DNA from: an uncultured Planctomycetaceae bacterium
GTDB taxonomy: Bacteria > Planctomycetota > Planctomycetia > Pirellulales > Pirellulaceae
NCBI GenBank assembly: GCA_937967755.1
Contig: CALBTA010000416.1
Coordinates: forward strand, 1-6,148
Direction of reading: 5' to 3'
Length of the DNA: 6,148 nt
A program made the position numbers and the translations under genes. Positions 1-5,898 of this stretch are shown one piece after another. The notes under the pieces are model-generated. The model saw only the letters and a list, made by a program, of their open reading frames with translations, made no database searches and was not told the origin of the DNA. The number at the start of each line of letters is the position of its first letter. Position 1 is the first letter of the stretch.

Positions 1-885
1 GCGGCAGATACCGAACAACTCCTAGCAGCGCATGAAGCGTTTCGGAAGTTGATGCTCAACTCGATGGCCGACCTGGTCAGCGCCGACGCGGGCAGGGTAA
101 CGCCAGAGGAAGCACAGCTGTTGTACGTGCGATACCTAGGACCAATCGCGCGGGTGTGCGCAATTGCTGGTGATGAAACTGTGCGTGAAACATTGCAGCA
201 GTCTTTGAACACGCTTGCCGGTCGCTCGCCCGAATTCACGCAGGAAGTTGCCGCTTACGCGAGCGCCACCTCGGAAGCTTTGCGATGGCGCAACCGTATG
301 TCGGCGGCGCACGCGCGCACCGCTCGTCAAGAAGCCCAATCGCTGCAGGCGCTGCTCGACGCGGCGTCAGCGACCGATGCTTTGAAAAGCCGGCCGGCCA
401 GGAGCAACCCGGCCGTGAACAAACTGACGGTTTCAGCACCGCTGTTAGTGCAAGATGTTGCCGCCGTGGCGGTGGGCAAGCCGGCGTTTGCAGATTTCAT
501 CACCCCGCAGGCAAATAATGTTTCCACCAGTTGGCTAACCACGTATCACTTTCTGCGCTTGCCCTCGCAGCAGATTCCCACCGCGGAAGTCGCCGCGCTG
601 AAGCGCGATCTGCTCGTCGCCGAGGGTGCGCCGCCGCTTTCACTTGAAGCGGCCATCGCCATCGAAACGGCCGAATCAGGGTCGCTTTCCGCGGCCGGCG
701 GAGAGGTCGCCGGCGTTGAACTGCAAGGAACGTTGATTCATTTCATTCGCAACGAAGCGACCGGTCACCTGGCGGTCGGCGTCACGCCCGATTTGTCGAA
801 GACCACCATCGCGGAAACGCTCTGGCAGTTCGACATTCAGCCAAAGTGGTTGCAGCACGAGTACATCTTTGTCAATTTACCGTAG
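1..885 (+). CDS. Unrecognised protein, 5' end outside the window
   Basis: The reading frame is open from the first base of the window to the TAG at 883-885, so the gene is cut at its 5' end. About 294 residues are visible. A TTG at 49 and an ATG at 52 could start translation, but no Shine-Dalgarno sequence precedes them and the frame continues upstream, so I treat the gene as partial. I do not recognise the family. The visible part is rich in Ala, Leu and Glu and looks mostly helical for its first 125 residues, with a basic, Gln-rich stretch near residues 110-130. A mixed, more hydrophobic C-terminal half follows and ends in WLQHEYIFVNLP. There is no obvious membrane segment. GC-rich third positions and the long open frame support a real gene. 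The stop codon lies inside the left arm of an imperfect palindrome (881-934). No function is assigned. Confidence 0.75.
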   Translation, partial: AADTEQLLAAHEAFRKLMLNSMADLVSADAGRVTPEEAQLLYVRYLGPIARVCAIAGDETVRETLQQSLNTLAGRSPEFTQEVAAYASATSEALRWRNRMSAAHARTARQEAQSLQALLDAASATDALKSRPARSNPAVNKLTVSAPLLVQDVAAVAVGKPAFADFITPQANNVSTSWLTTYHFLRLPSQQIPTAEVAALKRDLLVAEGAPPLSLEAAIAIETAESGSLSAAGGEVAGVELQGTLIHFIRNEATGHLAVGVTPDLSKTTIAETLWQFDIQPKWLQHEYIFVNLP

Positions 886-934
886 GCCGGGCACTCTTGC
901 CCGGCATCCAACGGGAAGGAGTGCCCGTCTTACG
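881..934. repeat. Large imperfect palindrome (REP/MITE-like hairpin)
   Basis: The 23-base arm at 881-903 pairs with 912-934 at 19 of 23 positions around an 8-base loop (904-911). Nested inside the left half is a perfect shorter hairpin, GCCGGGCA-CTCT-TGCCCGGC (886-905), so two alternative folds are possible. There is no T-run after either stem, so it is a poor intrinsic terminator, though it could protect the 3' end of the upstream mRNA. The left arm contains the TAG stop of the upstream gene. The structure, and its position at a gene end, fit a dispersed palindromic element. Its copy number cannot be judged from this window. Confidence 0.6.
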
Positions 935-957
935 CCCGCGGTCGAACTCGTCATAAT
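930..957 (+). promoter_or_regulatory. Possible weak promoter for the rhodanese gene
   Basis: CATAAT at 952-957 matches the sigma70 -10 consensus at 5 of 6 positions. The best-spaced -35 candidate, TTACGC (930-935, 16-base spacer), is poor and lies in the right arm of the palindrome. A start near 964 would give a leader of about 65 bases that includes the 988-1007 hairpin. This is a weak call. Confidence 0.2.
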
Positions 958-987
958 TCGGTGCGACCAGGCAGGCAACTAACTCAC

Positions 988-1007
988 CAGAAGTCTCACG
1001 ACTTCTG
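988..1007. repeat. Perfect 8-bp-stem hairpin upstream of the rhodanese gene
   Basis: CAGAAGTC-TCAC-GACTTCTG is a perfect inverted repeat with a 4-base loop, ending 21 bases before the rhodanese ATG. No T-run follows. In the mRNA it would form a stable hairpin just upstream of the ribosome-binding region. It could be another dispersed palindrome, an mRNA 5' structure, or a dyad operator; the sequence alone does not decide. Confidence 0.5.
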
Positions 1008-1028
1008 CTACTTGAAGAACGAAAAATC

Positions 1029-1367
1029 ATGCCCGACGAATTGGAAATGGAGATCGACTGCCCGGCAGTCAAGCAGTTGCTCGACGAGCAGGCTGACTGC
1101 CTGCTGCTCGACGTGCGTACGCCTGCTGAAAGAGAAGTCGCCGCGCTCGAACCTTCCATGCTGATTCCGATTCAAGTCATCGCCGAACGGGCGGACGAAC
1201 TTCAGCCTCACAAAGACCAGCGGATCATCGTCTATTGCCACCACGGCGGGCGAAGCGAGCAGGTGACCACGTGGCTACGCCAGCAAGGATTCTCCAAAGC
1301 CCAAAACATGACCGGCGGAATCGACGCCTGGGCGGTTCAGGTCGACCCGTCGCTGCCGCGTTACTAG
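1029..1367 (+). CDS. Single-domain rhodanese-like sulfurtransferase
   Basis: This 112-residue protein is one complete rhodanese domain. LLLDVRTPAE (residues 25-34) is the conserved first motif. CHHGGRS (70-76) is the active-site loop with Cys70 as the sulfur-carrying residue. MTGGIDAWAVQVDPSLPRY (94-112) is the C-terminal signature, and its DPSLPRY ending resembles the rhodanese domain found at the end of MoeB/ThiF-type proteins. Members carry persulfide sulfur on the catalytic Cys, often for cofactor or thiolation pathways; the acceptor here is unknown. There is no signal peptide, so it is probably cytoplasmic. The ATG at 1029 fits the normal domain start; only a weak purine-rich stretch (GAAGAACGAAAAA, within 1013-1026) precedes it. 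It appears to be transcribed alone: the upstream gene is separated by 143 bases with two hairpins, and the downstream gene has its own promoter. Confidence 0.93.
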   Translation: MPDELEMEIDCPAVKQLLDEQADCLLLDVRTPAEREVAALEPSMLIPIQVIAERADELQPHKDQRIIVYCHHGGRSEQVTTWLRQQGFSKAQNMTGGIDAWAVQVDPSLPRY

Positions 1368-1502
1368 CCGTGGCCAAGGGGCGAATTGTCTTACCACTCC
1401 GAGGGAATTCTTTGGGTATTCCAAGGAACGATAACGGGCCCCGCGTCGTCTCACTGGGATGCCTCGTTGTCGGCAATTTGGTGCGTAAATATCGGGATAC
1501 AG

Positions 1503-1531
1503 TTGCGATGGGTGCGTTTCCTTCGTATCAT
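1503..1531 (+). promoter_or_regulatory. Sigma70-like promoter for the TPR/DPF-repeat gene
   Basis: TTGCGA (1503-1508, 4 of 6 to TTGACA) and TATCAT (1526-1531, 5 of 6 to TATAAT) are separated by exactly 17 bases. Transcription would begin near 1538 and give a leader of roughly 73 bases before the ATG at 1611. The -10 box is half of the perfect palindrome TATCATGATA (1526-1535), so a dyad-binding repressor could act here; that is speculative. Confidence 0.5.
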
Positions 1532-1554
1532 GATAATGGTTTGCAGCCCACAAT

Positions 1555-1575
1555 ACGGCCGGTTGAAGAGGCCGT
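1555..1575 (+). other. Leader hairpin upstream of the TPR/DPF gene
   Basis: ACGGCC (1555-1560) pairs perfectly with GGCCGT (1570-1575) around a 9-base loop. It lies in the predicted 5' leader, 35 bases before the start codon and clear of the ribosome-binding AAGG at 1597-1600. It may simply stabilise the leader; no known riboswitch fold is apparent. Confidence 0.3.
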
Positions 1576-1610
1576 TCCATCCCACCTCTTTTATCTAAGG
1601 TAGCGGTCCC

Positions 1611-3056
1611 ATGTTATGGAAACGCATGTGTAGCAGTCGGGTGTTCAAGAGTCTTGCCGTTGGCGCATCGCTGTTGTTGGCGAGCGTTTGCACAGGCACG
1701 GCCGCCGCTCAGGAGAACTTGCTGGGCGAGCTTTACGGCCTGGGTGTGCATGCCTACCACGCCGGCGATTACGGAGAAGCGGTCGCCAATTTGTCGGCGG
1801 CGGTTGAAGGGGGAACCCGCGACCCGCGCGTCCTCTATTTCCGCGGGCTGGCCAACGCCAACTTGGGCGACATCGAAGCGGCCCAAGCCGACTTCCAAAA
1901 GGGTGCCCAGATGGAAGTTGAAGCAGGTGATCAATACCCGATTGGTAAATCGCTGGAGCGTGTGCAAGGTGCCCAGCGCCTGGCCCTGGAGCGGGTTCGC
2001 AAGATCGAACGCATTAAGTATCAGCGTGAAGAGCTGGCCAAGAGCCGCAAGATTTACGAACAAAAGACCGTCACTGAAGAGCCATCGTTGACAAACCAAC
2101 CCGACCCGACTTCGACCGCCAAAGCCGTGGAAGAATTGGTCGACCCGACCGAATCGGTTGAAGGCGGCGATCCGTTCGGTGCCGAAGGTGCTTTGGGAAC
2201 CGGCGAATCGGAAGCCGCACCTGTTCCCGCGGTTGACGATGCCATGCCGGCCGGCGGCGACCCGTTCGGCACGGAAGAACCCGCCCCGCCCGCTGGCGGC
2301 GACCCATTTGGAGCCGAAGAACCAGCGCCTCCCGCAGGTGGCGACCCGTTCGGTGGCGCTGAACCTGCTCCGCCCGCTGGCGGTGATCCATTTGGTGGCG
2401 CAGAACCCGCCCCGCCCGCCGGCGGCGATCCGTTCGGTGGCGGCGAAGAGCCTGCTCCACCTGAAGGTGGCGACCCATTCGGCGGCGCGGAACCCGCCCC
2501 GCCTGCTGGCGGCGATCCGTTTGGCGGAGGTGAAGCCGCTCCCGATGAAGGTGGCGGACTGGTTGACTCGGTCATCGATGGCGTAGGTGCCGCGCTCGAA
2601 GGTGCTGGCGAACCTGACGACCGCGATCCGTTCGACGATACCGACGAACCGAAAGACGCCGGCCCCGCCGCACCCGCTGGCGGCGATCCATTCGGCGGTG
2701 CCGAACCCGCACCTCCGGCCGGCGGCGATCCCTTCGGTGGCGCAGAACCTGCCCCGCCTGAAGGCGGTGATCCGTTCGGCGGTGCTGAAGAACCTGCACC
2801 TCCGGCGCAGCCCGCTCCGCCGGCGGCTGGCGGCGACCCGTTCGGCGGCGGCGATGTTGCTCCGCCCGCCGAAGGCGACGACCCATTCGCGGCCCCCGAA
2901 GGCGCACCAGCCGATGCGGCTGATCCGTTCGGTGCCCCGCCTGCCGACGCCGCGCCTGAGATGGAAGAAAAGGAAGACCCGTTCGCCGACGACGCTCCGG
3001 CAACCCCCGCCGATGGCCCGGCCGACAACCCGGCTTCGGACGACCCGTTTGCCTAA
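1611..3056 (+). CDS. Exported TPR protein with a long GGDPFG/PAPPA repeat tail
   Basis: The protein has 481 residues. Residues 1-33 form a signal peptide: basic start MLWKRMCSSR, hydrophobic core, and a likely cut after TAAA before QEN, so it is probably exported. Residues 41-73 and 74-107 are two TPR motifs (LGVHAYHAGDYGEAVANL and FRGLANANLGDIEAAQADF give the pattern), normally a protein-binding scaffold. Residues 121-152 are a strongly charged helix, possibly coiled coil. From about residue 185 to the end it is low-complexity, acidic and rich in Gly, Pro, Ala and Asp, with 12 GGDPFG motifs and 17 DPF tripeptides; the last residues are DDPFA. An amphipathic insert (about 317-332) splits the repeats into two blocks. 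AAGG (1597-1600) lies 10 bases before the ATG. A promoter precedes the gene and a terminator follows, so it is probably monocistronic. The TPR part is confident; the cellular role is unknown. The tail could be a disordered spacer, an envelope anchor or a multivalent binding surface. Confidence 0.88.
   Translation: MLWKRMCSSRVFKSLAVGASLLLASVCTGTAAAQENLLGELYGLGVHAYHAGDYGEAVANLSAAVEGGTRDPRVLYFRGLANANLGDIEAAQADFQKGAQMEVEAGDQYPIGKSLERVQGAQRLALERVRKIERIKYQREELAKSRKIYEQKTVTEEPSLTNQPDPTSTAKAVEELVDPTESVEGGDPFGAEGALGTGESEAAPVPAVDDAMPAGGDPFGTEEPAPPAGGDPFGAEEPAPPAGGDPFGGAEPAPPAGGDPFGGAEPAPPAGGDPFGGGEEPAPPEGGDPFGGAEPAPPAGGDPFGGGEAAPDEGGGLVDSVIDGVGAALEGAGEPDDRDPFDDTDEPKDAGPAAPAGGDPFGGAEPAPPAGGDPFGGAEPAPPEGGDPFGGAEEPAPPAQPAPPAAGGDPFGGGDVAPPAEGDDPFAAPEGAPADAADPFGAPPADAAPEMEEKEDPFADDAPATPADGPADNPASDDPFA
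2253..2549 (+). repeat. In-gene tandem repeat, block 1 (seven units)
   Basis: Seven consecutive units start at residues 215, 229, 243, 257, 271, 286 and 300 of the TPR/DPF protein. The consensus is GGDPFGGAEPAPPA (14 residues, 42 bases); the fifth unit has one extra Glu (45 bases). The protein units are nearly identical, but codons for Asp, Pro, Phe, Gly and Ala vary from unit to unit: GAC/GAT, CCG/CCA, TTC/TTT, GGC/GGT. Confidence 0.9.
2679..2873 (+). repeat. In-gene tandem repeat, block 2 (four units)
   Basis: Four more units of the same repeat start at residues 357, 371, 385 and 407. The third is lengthened by a duplicated PAPPA segment (EEPAPPAQPAPPAA), and the fourth degenerates to GGDVAPPAE. 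After this block only isolated DPF motifs remain, at residues 424, 438, 456 and 478. Confidence 0.88.
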
Positions 3057-3085
3057 TGCCGGCGCGGCATGATTGAACCGACCAC

Positions 3086-3120
3086 ACCGCCGCTCTCACT
3101 CAGGGCGGCGGTCTTTTTTT
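3086..3120 (+). terminator. Strong intrinsic terminator after the TPR/DPF gene
   Basis: ACCGCCGC (3086-3093) pairs perfectly with GCGGCGGT (3105-3112). Three more pairs (T-G, C-G, T-A) can extend this to an 11-bp stem with a CACTC loop. A C and seven T residues (3114-3120) follow at once. It sits 30 bases after the TAA of the TPR/DPF gene and only 30 bases before the sulfatase start codon. Confidence 0.92.
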
Positions 3121-3137
3121 GAAAGTAGTCACTCAAC

Positions 3138-3143
3138 AGGAGA
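3138..3143 (+). promoter_or_regulatory. Ribosome-binding site that fixes the sulfatase start
   Basis: AGGAGA lies 7 bases before the GTG at 3151. It selects that GTG over in-frame codons further upstream, which would place the terminator inside the coding sequence and bury the signal peptide. The 12-base stretch CAGGAGAATACA (3137-3148) recurs exactly before the gene at 6073. Confidence 0.85.
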
Positions 3144-3150
3144 ATACACC

Positions 3151-4665
3151 GTGAGACGATCGATTCTGGCAGCCGCGCTTTTGCTTCTGGTCTTCACCAC
3201 CGGCGCGCTCCGCGCGGAAGACAAAGCCCAACGCCCCAACATTCTGTTCATCTTCTCCGACGACCACGCTTACCAGGCCCTGTCGTGCTACGGCAGCAAG
3301 GTGAACAAGACGCCCAACCTCGACCGCATCGCGAAAGAGGGCATGAAGTTTGAGAATTGCTTCGTCACCAACAGCATCTGCGGGCCATGCCGGGCGGTGA
3401 TTCTGACCGGCAAGTACAGCCACCTCAACGGATTCTACCGCAACGGCAACCGCTTCGACGGTTCGCAGCAAACGTTCCCCAAATTGCTGCAGAAAGCAGG
3501 CTACCAAACGGCGGTGATCGGCAAGTGGCACCTCGCGTCCGACCCGACCGGCTTTGACTATTGGCACGTACTCAAAGGGCAAGGGCCTTACTACAACCCG
3601 CCGATGAAAACGCCCGATGGCGAGGTCAAGCATATTGGCTACACCACCGACATCATCACCGACGAAGCGCTGAAATGGTTGAAGGAAAAGCGCGACGCCG
3701 ACAAGCCGTTCATGCTGATGTACCAACACAAAGCCCCGCACCGCAACTGGCAGCCCGGGCCCGATCACTTGAACACCTACGACGACGTCGAAATCCCTGA
3801 GCCTGAGACGTTGTTCGACAACTACGAGAACCGCGCCAGCCCGGCCGCCAAGCAAACGATGGAGATCGACCGCCACATGACACTGGGCAGTGATCTGAAA
3901 CTGAACACGCCGCGCAACCTGACGCCTGAGCAGAAAGCCGTTTGGGAAAAGGCGTACGGGCCGAAGAACGAGAAGTTCAAGGAAGCCAACCTCCAAGGGA
4001 AGGATCTGGTCCGCTGGAAGTACCAACGGTACATGAAGGATTACCTTCGCTGCATCGCCAGCGTCGACGACAACGCCGGCCGGGTGCTCGATTACCTCGA
4101 CGAGAGTGGGTTATCGAAGAACACGGTCGTGATCTATTCGTCCGATCAAGGCTTCTACCTGGGCGAACACGGTTGGTTTGATAAGCGCTGGATGTACGAA
4201 GAGTCACTGCGCACGCCGCTGATCGTCCGCTGGCCCGGCGTGGTGGAACCGGGCAGCGTCCGCGACGAATTTGTTTCCAATCTCGATTTGGCCGAAACCT
4301 TCCTCGACATCGCAGGCGTTGAGGTGCCCGAGGACATGCAGGGCCGCAGCTTCAAATCGATGCTGGCCGGTGCCGACGCCCCGAAGGATTGGCGGAAGAC
4401 GTTCTACTACCACTACTACGAATTTCCCGGCGCCCACAGCGTCGCCCGGCACTACGGCGTGCGGACCGATCGCTACAAGCTGATCAACTACTACCGCCGC
4501 GGCGAGTGGGAACTGTTCGATCTACAGGAAGACCCGCACGAAATGAACAGCGTCTACGACAAACCCAAGTACGAAGACGTGCAGAAGGAGTTAAAGGAGG
4601 AACTCGAGCGTCTACGCAAACACTACAAAGACGACGGGAAGGTTCTCGGCAAAGAGATCAAGTAA
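3151..4665 (+). CDS. Secreted FGE-type sulfatase (S1 family)
   Basis: From the GTG at 3151 this is a 504-residue protein, a usual length for the family. Residues 1-22 are a signal peptide ([21 protein letters not shown], cut before ED). [10 protein letters not shown] (29-38) supplies the metal-binding aspartates. Cys77 in [12 protein letters not shown] is the residue converted to formylglycine (motif C-X-P-X-R). [12 protein letters not shown] (117-128) is the second signature, with Lys125 and His127. His197 (APHRNW), Asp332-Gln333 ([18 protein letters not shown]), His340 and Lys345 complete the expected active site. It hydrolyses sulfate esters, probably on a polysaccharide outside the cytoplasm. 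The sequence around [10 protein letters not shown] recalls N-acetylglucosamine-6-sulfatase or mucin-desulfating types, but I would not name a substrate. It is convergent with the XylR-like gene, 27 bases apart. No obvious promoter fits between the terminator and the start. Confidence 0.95.
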   Translation: MRRSILAAALLLLVFTTGALRAEDKAQRPNILFIFSDDHAYQALSCYGSKVNKTPNLDRIAKEGMKFENCFVTNSICGPCRAVILTGKYSHLNGFYRNGNRFDGSQQTFPKLLQKAGYQTAVIGKWHLASDPTGFDYWHVLKGQGPYYNPPMKTPDGEVKHIGYTTDIITDEALKWLKEKRDADKPFMLMYQHKAPHRNWQPGPDHLNTYDDVEIPEPETLFDNYENRASPAAKQTMEIDRHMTLGSDLKLNTPRNLTPEQKAVWEKAYGPKNEKFKEANLQGKDLVRWKYQRYMKDYLRCIASVDDNAGRVLDYLDESGLSKNTVVIYSSDQGFYLGEHGWFDKRWMYEESLRTPLIVRWPGVVEPGSVRDEFVSNLDLAETFLDIAGVEVPEDMQGRSFKSMLAGADAPKDWRKTFYYHYYEFPGAHSVARHYGVRTDRYKLINYYRRGEWELFDLQEDPHEMNSVYDKPKYEDVQKELKEELERLRKHYKDDGKVLGKEIK

Positions 4666-4692
4666 GGCAGGCCGGCTGCACCTACGCTGCGG

Positions 4693-5898
4693 TCATGCTC
4701 GGTTGTCCAACTGACGCTCCTTGCGATACTGGCTGGGGGTCACGCCTAGTTCTCTACGGAAGACTTCGTACAACCGCAACGTTTCGCCGAAGCCCACGTT
4801 GCGGGCGACCGTCGCGATCGAGTGTTCGGTTTGCGCCAATTCGCGCTTGGCTCGCTCAATGCGGACCCGGCGGATTTCGGCTGCGATGGGCCGGCCCAAA
4901 AACTTGGTGAAGCGCCGGCGCAGCGTTCGCTCCTCGGTCGCGACCGCGCGGGCGACGTCCCGCGGTGAGATTGGTTGGTGGCTTTGGGCGGAGATGAATT
5001 CCAATGCTGCTGCGACGAGGTCGTCATCGACCGCATGAAAATCGGTCGAAGCTCGCACAACGATCCCTTGCGGCGGCAAGAAGATGTGTTGCGGCGGTGA
5101 TTTGCGCCCCTTCTTCTTTCGCCGGCCTGCCTTTTGACGCACGTCCATGAACCGGTCCAACATCTTGGCCGCCTCGAAGCCGATCCGTTCGAAGCCCAAC
5201 TCCATGCTGGTTAGCGACGGGCGGGGCGCTTCGCACAACGCCTCCTCATTCCAACCGGCGATGATGGCCACGTCTTCCGGAACGCGCCACCCGCGGAGAT
5301 CGCACATCTGGGCCACCATGCGACCGATCGCTTCGGTACACGCAAGCACGCCGATCGGCAATTGCCAGTCGTCCATCGCGCGGGCGATTGCCTGTTCGGC
5401 TTGACGAAAGCCTGCCCGGGAACTGTTGTACTTTCGAGAAACGTAGATCGCAGGGCATGAGTAGCCCGCAGCACCGAAGACGTGGCGGAACGCGTCAATC
5501 TCAAGTTTGGTGTCGCGGTTCTGGTGATAGCCGATCGCCATGAAGTTCTGCAGGCCGCGGGCCAGCAAGTGCTCGGCGCGCATCCGCCCCGATGCTTCGT
5601 AGTCGGGAAGCACACAGGGAAGCGATTCCCACACGGGGGAGTTTGTCCAGACATTCACCAGCGGGAGGTTCAGCCGGCGGCAACGATCAGCCAGCGGATT
5701 GGTTGCTCGAGCGATCACACCATCGTACGGGAGCGGCTTGGCCTTAGTGCGAGGAAGCGTGTCGTCGACAAACTCGTCAATGATCGTCTTCCAATTGTGG
5801 AGCCGGGCATATTCTTCGATGCCCGCATGCACCCGCGCGTGCCGCTTAAACGGCCACACCAAATCCAACATCAAGGCGACGCGGCGAGTTTGTGACAT
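4693..5898 (-). CDS. XylR-like regulator: LacI-type sensor plus AraC-type HTH
   Basis: I chose the ATG at 5896-5898, giving 401 residues beginning MSQTRRVALMLD, because the sensor domain starts at once, as is usual. The frame continues upstream to a GTG at 5994, but those 32 residues look like untranslated sequence. Residues 5 to about 250 resemble the periplasmic-binding/LacI sensor fold: VALMLDL at the start, YDGVIARATNP, LPLVNVWTN, DYEASGRMRAEHLLARG, and a VLACTEAIGRMVAQMCDLRGWRVPEDVAIIAGWNEE-type region. Residues 297-401 are a complete AraC domain with two helix-turn-helix motifs (about 311-335 and 360-385, the latter ending in GVTPSQYR). In E. coli XylR this design binds a sugar and activates sugar-use genes; here the ligand is unknown. 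A basic linker, RQKAGRRKKKGRK (254-266), is unusual. It lies between a convergent sulfatase and a divergent exported protein, either of which could be a target. Confidence 0.92.
   Translation of the reverse strand: MSQTRRVALMLDLVWPFKRHARVHAGIEEYARLHNWKTIIDEFVDDTLPRTKAKPLPYDGVIARATNPLADRCRRLNLPLVNVWTNSPVWESLPCVLPDYEASGRMRAEHLLARGLQNFMAIGYHQNRDTKLEIDAFRHVFGAAGYSCPAIYVSRKYNSSRAGFRQAEQAIARAMDDWQLPIGVLACTEAIGRMVAQMCDLRGWRVPEDVAIIAGWNEEALCEAPRPSLTSMELGFERIGFEAAKMLDRFMDVRQKAGRRKKKGRKSPPQHIFLPPQGIVVRASTDFHAVDDDLVAAALEFISAQSHQPISPRDVARAVATEERTLRRRFTKFLGRPIAAEIRRVRIERAKRELAQTEHSIATVARNVGFGETLRLYEVFRRELGVTPSQYRKERQLDNRA

Larger units (their letters stand above)
1368..1610. other. Intergenic region and 5' leader of the TPR/DPF gene
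   Basis: I see no convincing gene in these 243 bases. Short open frames cross it, but they lack ribosome-binding sites and overlap the rhodanese gene or the promoter. It contains a weak stem, CTTTGG-GTATT-CCAAGG, about 45 bases after the rhodanese stop and without a T-run. It also holds a good promoter (1503-1531), a 10-bp perfect palindrome TATCATGATA (1526-1535) that overlaps the -10 box, and a leader hairpin (1555-1575). Confidence 0.6.

Noticed and set aside
1386..1598. A 70-codon frame in the gap before the TPR/DPF gene
   Set aside because: It starts at a TTG without a ribosome-binding site, spans the predicted promoter, and its product has no recognisable pattern.
1671..1700. Lipoprotein signal in the TPR/DPF protein (Cys27)
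   Set aside because: The residues before the Cys are A-S-V, and Val at -1 does not fit a lipobox. An ordinary signal-peptidase I site after TAAA is better.
2253..2873. RTX-type calcium repeat or CRISPR array
   Set aside because: GGDPFG units lack the GGxGxDxxx nonapeptide pattern. The DNA repeats are in frame, have no spacers and differ at synonymous sites, so they are coding repeats.
2054..3028. A long open frame on the minus strand, 324 codons, rich in Gly, Ser, Pro and Ala
   Set aside because: It lies antisense to the repeat tail of the TPR/DPF gene, and the repeated GC-rich codons keep stops out of it. It has no ribosome-binding site, and its protein is only a mirror of the repeat.
3073..3150. 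Longer N-terminus for the sulfatase from a TTG at 3073
   Set aside because: It would run through the intrinsic terminator and put 26 polar residues before the signal peptide. The AGGAGA before the GTG at 3151 is a better start.
3133..4026. A 297-codon open frame on the minus strand
   Set aside because: It is fully antisense to the sulfatase, whose active-site motifs are intact on the plus strand. The composition is typical of a shadow frame in GC-rich DNA.
4666..4692. Bidirectional terminator between the convergent sulfatase and regulator genes
   Set aside because: Only a 4-bp stem can be drawn near GCAGGCCGGCTGC and there is no T-run on either side.
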